A stretch of DNA of 64,000 nt, taken from NCBI RefSeq assembly GCF_003634705.1, contig NZ_RBWU01000008.1:310001-374000 (forward strand). The letters run 5' to 3'. Positions 42,543 to 51,140 of this stretch are shown in pieces. Origin of the DNA: Actinomadura pelletieri DSM 43383. GTDB lineage: Bacteria > Actinomycetota > Actinomycetes > Streptosporangiales > Streptosporangiaceae. How positions within the stretch are numbered: position 1 is the first letter of the stretch; each line of letters starts with the position of its first letter. The position numbers were made by a program, and so were the translations under genes. Below the pieces are notes generated by a model that worked only from the letters and a program-made list of their open reading frames with translations, was not told the DNA's origin and did no database searches.

Positions 42543-43364
42543 GTGGAAAGCGAGCGTGGAAAGATGCCGCAGCGACCGAGAGATCTCCACCCGTGGGAGT
42601 CGCCGGAAGCCCTGTTCGGAAGTGAACTGCGGTACTACCGGGAGGCGGCGAAGATGTCCTGCGCACAACTCGCCAACAAGATCCCGTTCTCGAAGAGCAC
42701 GATAAGCGCGGTAGAGCGGGCCGAACTCCGGTGCGACCGCAGCCTCGCGGTCGCGGCCGATCCGGTTCTCGACACAGGGAACGCCCTCACCCGTCTCTGG
42801 GACGGACTCTTCAAAGGATCTGGAGCAGTGCCCATCTGGTTCTCAGACTGGTATAAGCACGAGCCTGATTCGACACACATCCGCAGCTACCAGCCGCTCG
42901 TCGTGGACGGTCTACTTCAGACCCCCGCCTACGCCCGTGCGTTGCTCGACGGAAACGAGGCGGCTGTGGAAACCCGCATGTCGCGGCAGGAGATCCTGGC
43001 GCGAGACAACGCTCCTACCCTGCTGTGTGTGATCGACGCATCCGTCCTGTACCGCGATGTCGGTGGATCAGAGACCATGCACGAGCAGCTCATGCACCTC
43101 ATCGAGGTGTCATCATCCAAGGTGAGAATCCAGGTCGTCCCCAGCATTCAGCACGGCGGTCTCGCGGGTGGCTTTGTTATCGGTACGCTGGCCAATGGTA
43201 GCGAGATAGCATATCGAGAGGGTATCCTTCGGGGCGAAACGACCACCGACCGCGGAGACATCACAAGCCTCACGGAGACCTTTGCTCTCATCCAGGCACA
43301 TGCGTACCCCCTAAGTCAATCCGCGGCTCTGATTGAGAAAGTGGCGAAAGCGAAATGGACCTAA
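42543..43364 (+). CDS. XRE-family regulator with DUF5753 (Scr1-like)
   Basis: 273 residues from a GTG at 42543. The N-terminal helix-turn-helix (ELRYYREAAKMSCAQLANKI, then PFSKSTISAVERAE) is followed by the DUF5753 region with YQPLVVDGLLQTPAYARALL and IQVVPSIQHGGLAGGFVIG. This is the standard layout of the large actinomycete XRE family in which the partner DUF397 gene follows. It overlaps that partner by 10 nt (43355-43364). Known members regulate development or act as toxin-antitoxin-like pairs. Confidence 0.88.
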   Translation: MESERGKMPQRPRDLHPWESPEALFGSELRYYREAAKMSCAQLANKIPFSKSTISAVERAELRCDRSLAVAADPVLDTGNALTRLWDGLFKGSGAVPIWFSDWYKHEPDSTHIRSYQPLVVDGLLQTPAYARALLDGNEAAVETRMSRQEILARDNAPTLLCVIDASVLYRDVGGSETMHEQLMHLIEVSSSKVRIQVVPSIQHGGLAGGFVIGTLANGSEIAYREGILRGETTTDRGDITSLTETFALIQAHAYPLSQSAALIEKVAKAKWT

Positions 43365-43540
43365 TCGACGCCAACTGGCGCAAGGCTTCTCGTAGCGCTG
43401 ACAACGGTGGCCACTGTGTCGAGGTTGCGAGTGGTGCGAATGCAGTGGCAATTCGCGACAGCAAGGACCCTCATGGCCCCAAGATTCTTGTAAGCCGTGA
43501 GAACTTTCGGCGTTTTGCTGAGGCCCTCAAGAATATCTAG
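43355..43540 (+). CDS. DUF397 protein (Scr2-like partner)
   Basis: 61 residues. ANWRKASRSADNGGHCVEVA followed by VAIRDSKDPHGPKILVSREN is the entire DUF397 signature. It overlaps the XRE gene and is the usual second member of the pair. Confidence 0.92.
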   Translation: MDLIDANWRKASRSADNGGHCVEVASGANAVAIRDSKDPHGPKILVSRENFRRFAEALKNI

Positions 43541-43882
43541 TTTGTATGGAGGCCCGAAGCGACGCCGGGAGCCTCATGGTCACGTGTTCGGGCCCGACCC
43601 GGCTAAGAAGATCAGATGCCCGGCCGGTCGAAATTTTTGAACGGCACGGGCTGTTCGACTTGCGGTGGTTGGTAGCAAGCCGGATCATGAAGTCCACTGG
43701 GTTCATGTCCCGAAACCCGTAACACCACCGTGGGACAGGCTTCGGAGGGCATCCTGTACTTAGAATCCGCCACGTCGTACCCGTGCTCGCCGACCCCGCT
43801 AAGCCGTCCACTAGTCCGCCGACCCTCTCTTGATCTTGGCGGCGCCCACGGTGCCGAGCGCCTCGAGCTACATCCATGAGTA
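43541..43882. other. Non-coding region between convergent gene groups
   Basis: About 340 nt between the DUF397 stop and the stop of the conjugation gene cluster. No reading frame here looks real. I see no tRNA-like sequence or strong hairpin. Confidence 0.4.
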
Positions 43883-44869
43883 TTAGGTGTGGTTGTTGTG
43901 GCCTTGGCTGATTCGTAGGAGGGGGCGGGTGGTGCCGGTCCAGTCGGGGCGGTTGTAGGGCTCTACGCCGATGGCTGGGCGGCAGGTGGAGCAGCGGGCG
44001 GCGATCATTCGGCCGTGTCCGATGACGAGGCCGACGTGGCCGGGGCGGTTGGTGGAGGTGCCGGGGCCGGAGTTGAAGAAGACGAGGTCGCCGGGTTGGG
44101 CTTGGTTGTTGGGTACGCGGACGCCGAAGGGCCATTGGGTGAAGGTGGTGCGTGGGATGGTGATGCCTGCGGCTTTGTAGGCGGCTTGGACGAGGCTGGA
44201 GCAGTCCCAGGCGTTGGGGCCGGTGGCGCCGAAGACGTAGGGCTTGCCGCGTTGGGCCATGGCGAAGGCGATGATTTTCGCGATGGTCTCGTTGGGTGCG
44301 GTGATGGCGGCGGCTTCGGCGCACTCGGCGGGTGGGCTGGTCTCGGTCGGTGTGTTGGTGGTGGGTGTGGTCTTGTACTTGTGGGCGCGGCTGAGGACGT
44401 TGTCGACGTAGGTGTTGCTGTGGTTGTAGGCGAAGAGGGCTGTGCGCATCTTGGTTGGTGCGCCGTTGTGGCGGAGGTAGTTGGCGGCTGCGGGGATGGC
44501 GTCGGCGGGGTCGTAGCGGTCTTTTCTGCCGTCGTGGTTTCCGTCGACGCCGAAGGCGGTCCAGGTGGCGGGTAGGAACTGCATGGGGCCACCGGCTCCT
44601 GCGTGGTTCGCGCCGGAACGGACGCCCGGTGCGGTCGAACGTCCGTGATCGGACTCGACGGACCCGATGGCGGCGAGGATCTCCCAAGGGATGCCGTAGT
44701 CGGCTGCGGCTTTGCGGTAGAGGGCAAGGTAGTTGGCGGGTATCCCGGCGACTGGTGGCCCCATGGCTTGCGGCGCGCAAGCGTCGGATGTGGGCGCGAG
44801 GCTGGTGATGGCGCCGATGAAGACGACCGCTAGAAGCACGACGGCGATGATGAGTGCGATTACTGGCAA
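43883..44869 (-). CDS. Membrane-anchored lytic transglycosylase-NlpC/P60 peptidase
   Basis: 328 residues from a TTG at 44869, chosen because GGAGGAG lies 5 nt upstream; it overlaps the previous stop by 10 nt. A membrane helix LPVIALIIAVVLLAVVFIGA is followed by a transglycosylase domain with AAIGSVESDHG (catalytic Glu) and GPMQFLPATWTAFG. An NlpC/P60 domain follows: AWDCSSLVQAAY (catalytic Cys) and GHVGLVIGHGR (His). In conjugative type IV secretion it is the VirB1-like peptidoglycan hydrolase that opens the cell wall for the channel. Last gene of the transfer operon. Confidence 0.88.
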   Translation of the reverse strand: MPVIALIIAVVLLAVVFIGAITSLAPTSDACAPQAMGPPVAGIPANYLALYRKAAADYGIPWEILAAIGSVESDHGRSTAPGVRSGANHAGAGGPMQFLPATWTAFGVDGNHDGRKDRYDPADAIPAAANYLRHNGAPTKMRTALFAYNHSNTYVDNVLSRAHKYKTTPTTNTPTETSPPAECAEAAAITAPNETIAKIIAFAMAQRGKPYVFGATGPNAWDCSSLVQAAYKAAGITIPRTTFTQWPFGVRVPNNQAQPGDLVFFNSGPGTSTNRPGHVGLVIGHGRMIAARCSTCRPAIGVEPYNRPDWTGTTRPLLRISQGHNNHT

Positions 44870-45780
44870 CCCGGCTCCTCCGTCTGGGCGGGATGGGTTT
44901 CCGGTGATGGCGGTGCGAGCTTGAGGTCGGTCAGTCGGCTGCGGGGGCCGTCCTTTCCCGCTGGGAGCCATACCGGTCCAGCGGGGCCCTCGGTTGTGGT
45001 GTTGGCGGAAGTGTGGACGGCCGTGGCGACCGGGATCGGCGGTGTTCCCAGTAGGACGCGCAGATGGGCTTCGCGGCGGGCGTTGGGAAGCCAGAACAGG
45101 ACTGGTGTCGTTATGCCGGTGGCCTCGGTGAGGGCCTCGTAGCCGTTGAGTTTGGCGGCGACTTTGGCGAGGGTGACGCTGCCGGTGTCGTGTTCGAGGA
45201 AGAAGTCGATGGTTGTTGGGCTCTTGTCGTCTTGGGTGGTGTCGGTCCATCGGCCGTAGGCGTCTGGGCGGGCGAGGTCTCCCCATAGTTGGGTGCAGCG
45301 GCGTTCGGGCCACCATTTGTCGAGGTGCGCGTCAGGTGTTCGGCGGGCGTGGGCGTGGAGTTGGGTGAAGAACTCGTTGACGCCGACCTGGTGGGCCAGG
45401 TGCCGGGAATGGCTGATCTGTAGGACGGTGGCGCGGCGGTAGCCGAGTCCGGCAAGGGTGGTGTCGTGATGGGCCGCCAGGTGCTGGGCGCCTAGGGGGC
45501 CGATGAGCCAGTGGTAGGGCGCCGCTCCCACGGGCACCCAGGGTTGGAATCGTTCGAGGGCCTTGAGGTGGAAGAGTTTCAAGAGGCGGTCGCGGGCCTT
45601 GCCGGGTGTGGTGAAGAAGATGGCGGCGAGTTGGTGCGTGGTGAGGACGCGGTGTTCCCAGACCAGTTCCAATAGTGCCCGGTCTCGGTCGGTGAGGCGT
45701 GCGCGGAGTTCGAGGAAGAGTTCAGGTGTTGCCCGGAGGGGCGTGCTGGGTGTTCGGCGGTGACGGATCGTCTTCTTCAC
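44860..45780 (-). CDS. Replication-relaxation family protein
   Basis: 306 residues from GTG 45780, overlapping the VirD4 stop by 4 nt. A winged-helix N-terminus (DRDRALLELVWEHRVLTTHQ then LAAIFFTTPGKARDRL) precedes a nuclease-like region (HQVGVNEFFTQLHAHA, WPERRC, and PTTIDFFLEHDTGSVTLAKV). These are hallmarks of the replication-relaxation family of actinomycete and firmicute mobile elements. It may take part in processing or replication of the transferred DNA and is the only relaxase candidate seen in the cluster. Confidence 0.8.
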   Translation of the reverse strand: MKKTIRHRRTPSTPLRATPELFLELRARLTDRDRALLELVWEHRVLTTHQLAAIFFTTPGKARDRLLKLFHLKALERFQPWVPVGAAPYHWLIGPLGAQHLAAHHDTTLAGLGYRRATVLQISHSRHLAHQVGVNEFFTQLHAHARRTPDAHLDKWWPERRCTQLWGDLARPDAYGRWTDTTQDDKSPTTIDFFLEHDTGSVTLAKVAAKLNGYEALTEATGITTPVLFWLPNARREAHLRVLLGTPPIPVATAVHTSANTTTEGPAGPVWLPAGKDGPRSRLTDLKLAPPSPETHPAQTEEPGCQ

Positions 45781-48239
45781 TGTGGCCGGCCCTCCGTGGC
45801 GGTCGGGTGCTCGGTGCGCGGGTCGCCTGAGAGTGGTTTGGTCTTGCCGGTGGTGGGCCTGGAAGTCGTCATGCGTGGGGTGAAGCGGTCGCGTGAGGCG
45901 GCGCGGATCTGGTCGGCGCGGTCCTGGATCGGGGCGCTGAGTGGACGAGTTCGGAAGGTGAATGCCTGGGTGGGGTGGCCCGCCGCGGTGACGAGGCGTC
46001 CGGTGGCCTGGTAGGCGCCGAGGTGGGCGAGGTCGTGTGCGGACAGGACGGGGCCGACGTGGCGGGCAAGGTCTGTGGCGTCCTCGGGCGAGGCCGCGAA
46101 GTAGATCTTGTTGCGGGCGTCCGCGGAGACGGCGTCGCGTAGGTCCTTGGGCAGTTGGGACAGGTGCTGGTGGGCTAGAACGAGTGAGAGCCGGTAACCG
46201 CGGGCCTCGGCGAGGATGTCGCTCACCGAGCCGGGCAGGTTGAGGAAGTTGTGGCATTCGTCGATGTAGGCGGACGAGTCCGGGCGCTGGTGTTCGGGCA
46301 GCGCGGCGCGGCGGGTGATGCCCTGCCAGGTGTGCGCGAGGAGGAGCGAGCCCATGAGGCGGGCGGCGTCCTCGCCGAGAACGCCTTTGGGGAGGCGGGC
46401 CAGGACGAGGCCGCCGTTGTCGATGTGGCGGGCCAGGTCGACGGTCGAGCCGGTTGCCGAAAGGGCTTGATGGACGAACGGGCGTAGCAGGACGGCGCGG
46501 AGCTTGTTCATCACGGGGCCGATTGCTGCGGCTCGTCCGGCCGGTGACAGTTCGTCGTATCCAGCCCAGAAGCCGCGTAGAAGATCGTCGGAGAGGCGCC
46601 CGACCACACGGGCACGGAAAGCCGAGTCGGTGAGGAGTTGCGGGATCTGGGCGAGGGTGGCTCGGGAGCCGTGGGCGCGCATGAGGCTCAGGCAGGCTGA
46701 GCGCAACAGGTCGTCCAGCCGCGGCCCCCAGGAGGACCGGAAACAGCGGTGGAAGATCGACACGACCGAGTCGACGGCGAATGCAGGGTCTGGGCCGGAC
46801 AGGATTCCGACCGAGGGCGGCGGCGCCGGGTCGGACGGGTCGAACACGACCGTTCGGCCTGCCATGCGGTTCGGGAGCCGGTCTAGGACGTCGGCGATCA
46901 GGTCGCCTTTGGGATCGATGACCAGGGCGCCTCGTCCGTCGTGTGCGTCGGCTAGGACGAGAGAGGCGAGAAGGGTGGATTTGCCGACGCCGGTCTGCCC
47001 GAGGACGTGGACGTGTTGCCGGGCCCCGGTGACCGGTAGCGCGACGGGGCGCGGGTGGCCCGCGTCGGCGTCGCCGAGTGGTCGTGCGGGCCCGGTGATG
47101 GCGTTCGGGCCGGTGGGCACGTTCGGCGACGGCGCGACCGGTTGAGCGCCCGCGCGGACGATCGCGGGCGCGTCCGCGTCCAAGGGCAGATGAGCGAGTG
47201 CCGCCAGCTCGTCGGCGCCGAGCAGGTAGCCGCGTCCTAGCCGCCGCTCGTGCAGGGTGAAGGCGGGGTCTCGTAGTCTCCGGCGGCGTAGGTGCTGGTG
47301 GCCGGAGGCGTACAGTGCGGCGACCGCGGCGACGGCGTGGGCTCGTCCGCGCAGCCACTTGCGCGAGCGTTCGGTGTCGGGCGCGGCGACGGCGTATCGG
47401 ATGTCGACCGCGAAGCGTGGTTGCGCCGCCTTGGCGAGGATCGCTCGGACCTGCTCTGCGCGTTCCGGGTGCGCGCTGGCCTGGAGGTGGTGGGCCGGGT
47501 AGCCGGGTGAGCTGGTGCGGGCCCCGGGTGTGATGAGGTCGAAGAAGAAGGCCCGTGAGGACGCGGGGCTTCCGCCCTTGAGAGAGGCCGCGACGCGGTG
47601 GGCCCGTGCGAGGCGGCGGCCGGTGACGGGGCGGGCGAGGATCTGGACGGCGGCGTACTGGCCTTCGTCCAGCCCGGACACCGCGCCGAGGAGCGAGCGG
47701 ATCGGGTCGGTGTGGTGATCGGTCTTCAGTGGGTGCGAGTCGTCCCGTGCCAGCACGAGACGGCCTCCGACCGCCGGACGCTCCAACGGGATGGGCGACG
47801 TTGCGGGGCCGGTCGTGGTGGTGGCTCCTGGCCAGGCGGCCCGGATGGTCTCCTCGACCATCCCGGGCGGCACCGTGCCGGGAACCCAGATCTGGACGCG
47901 GACCCCGGCGGCGTCGGCGATGTACTCGAAGACCAGGTGCGGTTGGCCGAACAGCCAGCGTTTCCAGGCCGGGACGAGTAGGCCGGTCTGGTGGGCCCAC
48001 CATGCGGGCGCGCTCGCCGGGTCGACCTGCGGTGGCACCGACACGGTGATCAGGCGGGCGTCGGGTTCGAGTCGCCGGGCTTGCCAGCGCCACAGCATTG
48101 CACGCGCGACCCGGAACGCCAGGACGACGACTCCTGTCCCGAACGCGAGGGCCGGCCCGTAGTGCGCGACGAGTGCCGGGATGCGCTCGGTCTTGTCGAA
48201 GATGTGCGTCCAGTTCGGGACGTCGTTGAGCGTGATCAC
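45777..48239 (-). CDS. VirD4/TraG-type coupling ATPase
   Basis: 820 residues from GTG 48239, overlapping the virB4-like stop. Hydrophobic segment at about 28-45, then P-loop GQTGVGKST (414-422), ALVIDPKGDLIADVLDRL, and SSAYIDECHNFL (Walker B, about 640-650) with LAHQHLSQLPKDLRDAV after it. Coupling proteins bring the relaxosome to the mating channel. The long region between the membrane segment and the P-loop is typical of actinobacterial versions. Confidence 0.85.
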   Translation of the reverse strand: MITLNDVPNWTHIFDKTERIPALVAHYGPALAFGTGVVVLAFRVARAMLWRWQARRLEPDARLITVSVPPQVDPASAPAWWAHQTGLLVPAWKRWLFGQPHLVFEYIADAAGVRVQIWVPGTVPPGMVEETIRAAWPGATTTTGPATSPIPLERPAVGGRLVLARDDSHPLKTDHHTDPIRSLLGAVSGLDEGQYAAVQILARPVTGRRLARAHRVAASLKGGSPASSRAFFFDLITPGARTSSPGYPAHHLQASAHPERAEQVRAILAKAAQPRFAVDIRYAVAAPDTERSRKWLRGRAHAVAAVAALYASGHQHLRRRRLRDPAFTLHERRLGRGYLLGADELAALAHLPLDADAPAIVRAGAQPVAPSPNVPTGPNAITGPARPLGDADAGHPRPVALPVTGARQHVHVLGQTGVGKSTLLASLVLADAHDGRGALVIDPKGDLIADVLDRLPNRMAGRTVVFDPSDPAPPPSVGILSGPDPAFAVDSVVSIFHRCFRSSWGPRLDDLLRSACLSLMRAHGSRATLAQIPQLLTDSAFRARVVGRLSDDLLRGFWAGYDELSPAGRAAAIGPVMNKLRAVLLRPFVHQALSATGSTVDLARHIDNGGLVLARLPKGVLGEDAARLMGSLLLAHTWQGITRRAALPEHQRPDSSAYIDECHNFLNLPGSVSDILAEARGYRLSLVLAHQHLSQLPKDLRDAVSADARNKIYFAASPEDATDLARHVGPVLSAHDLAHLGAYQATGRLVTAAGHPTQAFTFRTRPLSAPIQDRADQIRAASRDRFTPRMTTSRPTTGKTKPLSGDPRTEHPTATEGRPQ

Positions 48240-50062
48240 AGCGGGTCGCCCTCTCCGTCGTAGTGGTCGAGTAGCTCGGCGGGATCTGTGGTGATGACCT
48301 GGTGTTCGGCGGGTGAGGAGATGGCGGCGAAGGCGGCCCGATCACTGGCGTTTCCGCCGCAGAGGAGGCCCTCGCCCCTTTCCGCGGACAACAGGAACGA
48401 CCGCTCGCCTTCGGAGAGGCCGAACGCGTCGCCTACGGCGGTGATGGCCTGGGGTGCCTGGCGGAGCAGGATCTGAGTCGCGGAGTTGGCGACCACGGCA
48501 CGGCCGAGGTCGGAGGCGAGCAGGTCGGCGGCGTCCTGGGTGACGACGGTCAGCCCGGCCCAGTGTTTGCGGGCGGACTTGGCGAGCCGGTAGAGGAAGC
48601 GGGCGCCTTCGGCCTCCTTCATCAGCATCCACGCCTCGTCAACGATGACCAGGCGGGGACGGCGGTCGGCGGGGTTGGCGACCTTGCGCCAGATCGCGTC
48701 CAGTGCCAACAGGACGCCGACCGACTTGATCTCCTCGGGTAGGTCCCGGAGTGAGAACACCACTAGGTGCCCGTCCGGCCGTGTCGTCGTGGCCTGTGAG
48801 AAGAGTTCCTTGTAGGAGCCGGAGACGTACGGGATGAGGCGGTCGGCGATCGCCGCGCCCTCGGGGTGTGAAGCGGCCGAGAGGTGTTCCACGAGGTCGG
48901 CCAGGAGAGGCGCCGGGCGTGACCATGTCGCCGGGGCGGAGTTGATGCCTCGGGCGGCGTAGGCGGCGAGTACGGCACGGTCGAGGACGGCCCGTGCGGA
49001 CGGTTTCAGCGGTTCGCCGAGCATGGCGGCGACGAGTGTCTGGGTGAACAGTGCCCGTCGAATCAGGGTGTCGTCACCTTGGTCGGTGGGCAGGTCGAAC
49101 GGGTTGAACGCGACCCCTTGGGCGCCGAGACCGAGGTGGGCGCCGCCGGTGGTTTCGGCCAGGGCGCGGTATTCGTCTTCGGGGTCGATCACCGATATCT
49201 CGACCCCGTGGTAGAGCAGCCGCAGCACTTCGAGCTTGGTGAAGTAGCTCTTGCCCGCGCCGGACCGTGCCAGGACGACGGAGTTGTGGTTGTCCTGGGC
49301 GAACCGGTCCCAGAGCACGACCCCGGAGCTGGCGACGTTGACGCCGTAGAGGACGCCGGTCGGTCCTGCGGGGGCGTTGAGGTCGGGTGAGGCGAACGGG
49401 AACGAGGCGGCCAACGCCTGGGTGTCGAAGGTGCGGCGTTGCCGGATCGCGTCGGCGCCGAGAGGGAGACTGGTCGTCCAGCCTTGGAGGGTGCGGAAGG
49501 TGGTGGGTTGGGCGTCCAACAGCAGCGACGCGGCCAAGGCCCGCACCTGTTGGACCTCGGCCTCCAGTTCCGCGGCGTCCAGCGCATGGACGGTTAGATA
49601 CAGCCCGACACGGAACAGGCGACCGTGACCGCGCGCCAGCGAGGAGGCCAACTCGGCGGCGTCATCGGCGGCGGCCTCGGCGTTGAAATCGGCCAAGCGT
49701 CCCGCCTCGGCATTCGCGCGGGCGCCCGACTCCAGCCGCGCCAACTGCCGCCGGAGCCGCTGCGCAGCGACCATGGGTGGAATCGGCTCGACGTGCAACG
49801 AGACGTCCAGGCGGCCGGGGTAGGTGAGCAGCGGCTCCAGCCAGCCCGCGCCGACCTCGCGCGGGTATCCGGCGATCGCGAACGACGCACAGCACCCGTC
49901 CGGCAGATCCAACGACGAGGCGTTGATTCGCAGCGCGGACGGCCCGAGCAGGTCACCCAATTCAGTGGAACCCTCTTCGCCGGTGACTCGGCGGGGTCGC
50001 GCAGCGGTGCCGGTGATCCGGGACCACACCGTGCGGACCAGCGAAGGATGAGCGGCGGTCAT
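48236..50062 (-). CDS. VirB4-type secretion ATPase
   Basis: 608 residues. P-loop ARSGAGKSYFT (GAGKS at 268-272), ISVIDPEDEYRALAE, LVIVDEAWMLMKEAEGARFL (Walker B, about 473) and VVTQDAADLLAS are the full VirB4/TraC set. The ATG overlaps the stop of a tiny upstream gene. It should energise assembly of the conjugation channel together with the VirD4-like protein. Confidence 0.88.
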   Translation of the reverse strand: MTAAHPSLVRTVWSRITGTAARPRRVTGEEGSTELGDLLGPSALRINASSLDLPDGCCASFAIAGYPREVGAGWLEPLLTYPGRLDVSLHVEPIPPMVAAQRLRRQLARLESGARANAEAGRLADFNAEAAADDAAELASSLARGHGRLFRVGLYLTVHALDAAELEAEVQQVRALAASLLLDAQPTTFRTLQGWTTSLPLGADAIRQRRTFDTQALAASFPFASPDLNAPAGPTGVLYGVNVASSGVVLWDRFAQDNHNSVVLARSGAGKSYFTKLEVLRLLYHGVEISVIDPEDEYRALAETTGGAHLGLGAQGVAFNPFDLPTDQGDDTLIRRALFTQTLVAAMLGEPLKPSARAVLDRAVLAAYAARGINSAPATWSRPAPLLADLVEHLSAASHPEGAAIADRLIPYVSGSYKELFSQATTTRPDGHLVVFSLRDLPEEIKSVGVLLALDAIWRKVANPADRRPRLVIVDEAWMLMKEAEGARFLYRLAKSARKHWAGLTVVTQDAADLLASDLGRAVVANSATQILLRQAPQAITAVGDAFGLSEGERSFLLSAERGEGLLCGGNASDRAAFAAISSPAEHQVITTDPAELLDHYDGEGDPL

Positions 50063-50166
50063 CGGATCTCCCCGCGGGCGTCGTCCGCGATGAGGACCTT
50101 TGGGAGGGCGCCGCGGTCGAGGCTGATCAGGTCGGCCTGCGGGAATTGGCGGCGGGGCCGGGTCAT
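50059..50166 (-). CDS. 35-residue microprotein between the prgI-like and virB4-like genes
   Basis: The frame starts with an ATG inside the stop of the PrgI-family gene (ATGA at 50163-50166) and ends in a TGA overlapping the VirB4 start (ATGA at 50059-50062). The product begins MTRPRRQFPQADLISLDRGA and ends with an acidic-basic tail. Coupling at both ends in a tight operon argues for real translation. No membrane segment; a short basic N-terminus. It may be a small channel accessory or simply link translation of its neighbours. Confidence 0.6.
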   Translation of the reverse strand: MTRPRRQFPQADLISLDRGALPKVLIADDARGEIR

Positions 50167-51140
50167 GTCTGGGATCCTTCGGTCGTGTGGTCGCCGGTCA
50201 CGGGCTGGTCGAGATCAGCGGCTGGGAAAGGGCGCGTCTGGCTGGGCGAGAACGCCTCGGACAGGACACGAACGCACCCGTCCGCGTCCAGGGCTTGGGC
50301 GGTGACCCCGAAACCGGTCAGTGCGCGGACGGTGTCGAGGGCGCGGCGCGCGACGATCACGGCGCTGGCCTGCCGTGCTTTGCCCCGTCCTCGACGTCCC
50401 GTGCCAGGCGTTGCGGGCTGGTCGCGCAGGACGATCAGCACCTCACGCACCAGCAGATTCCGGGACGTGCCCAGCTCGGCGAGGTAGGCGGCGTGTCCCT
50501 CGGCGGCCTGCCGTAAGGCGGGATGCGGCAACCTGGACGCGGCCTCCATGACCCGGTCGGTGAGCTCGGACAGATCCACCGGACGCGCCTGCACAACAAT
50601 CTGCACCGGAGATTCCAGGGAGTTGAGCCACCGTCCGAAGAACCCGACGAGCGCGGTCTGCTCAGCGGCGGTACGAAGCCCGAGCGAGATGGTTCCCGCC
50701 CGGACGAGCGCGGCGGTTCCACCCCCGTCCAGTTCCATGACGCCGTCCTGTCGGATGGCGCGAACCGGGAACCGCAGCGGTCCGGGGAGTCTGCCGCGTA
50801 CCTGGCACCACGCCGGAGGTTCCAACACTCCTTCGGGCGCGCAGACCAGCGTCCGGCGACGGCGCAAATGCTCCAGGGCGGCGAGCGCGAACCTGTCCAG
50901 GCTCATGCCGTCGCGACGGCCGAGCGCCAACGAGCATCCGGCTGCCACCAGCGGAAAGCACAGTCCGACGACGATCGGGACCGGCAGGACCGGCGCCGCC
51001 GCCATGAAGACCGACACCGTGACCACGGCGGTCGTGCCGAGGATGGCGACCTGGCGGCCGGTGAGCCCGTACATGATCTTGTCGGGTTGTTCGATGTCGG
51101 CGGGGATGCGCGCCGACAAGGGCTCGTGGGCGTCGTTCAT
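50163..51140 (-). CDS. PrgI-family / VirB3-like conjugation protein
   Basis: 325 residues. The N-terminus ARIPADIEQPDKIMYGLTGR, then QVAILGTTAVVTV, and a second hydrophobic stretch (VLPVPIVVGLCFPLVAAGCS) are the PrgI/SCO6880 signature. This is followed by a soluble domain of about 210 residues that VirB3 of Gram-negatives lacks. PrgI proteins sit beside VirB4 in Gram-positive type IV systems. It is coupled to the TrbL-like gene upstream by 4 nt. Confidence 0.8.
   Translation of the reverse strand: MNDAHEPLSARIPADIEQPDKIMYGLTGRQVAILGTTAVVTVSVFMAAAPVLPVPIVVGLCFPLVAAGCSLALGRRDGMSLDRFALAALEHLRRRRTLVCAPEGVLEPPAWCQVRGRLPGPLRFPVRAIRQDGVMELDGGGTAALVRAGTISLGLRTAAEQTALVGFFGRWLNSLESPVQIVVQARPVDLSELTDRVMEAASRLPHPALRQAAEGHAAYLAELGTSRNLLVREVLIVLRDQPATPGTGRRGRGKARQASAVIVARRALDTVRALTGFGVTAQALDADGCVRVLSEAFSPSQTRPFPAADLDQPVTGDHTTEGSQT

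Noticed and set aside
44860-48345. 1161-codon minus-strand frame covering the virD4-like gene region
   Set aside because: Only its last 306 codons are a gene (GTG 45780); the rest is antiparallel-frame shadow of the VirD4-like protein.
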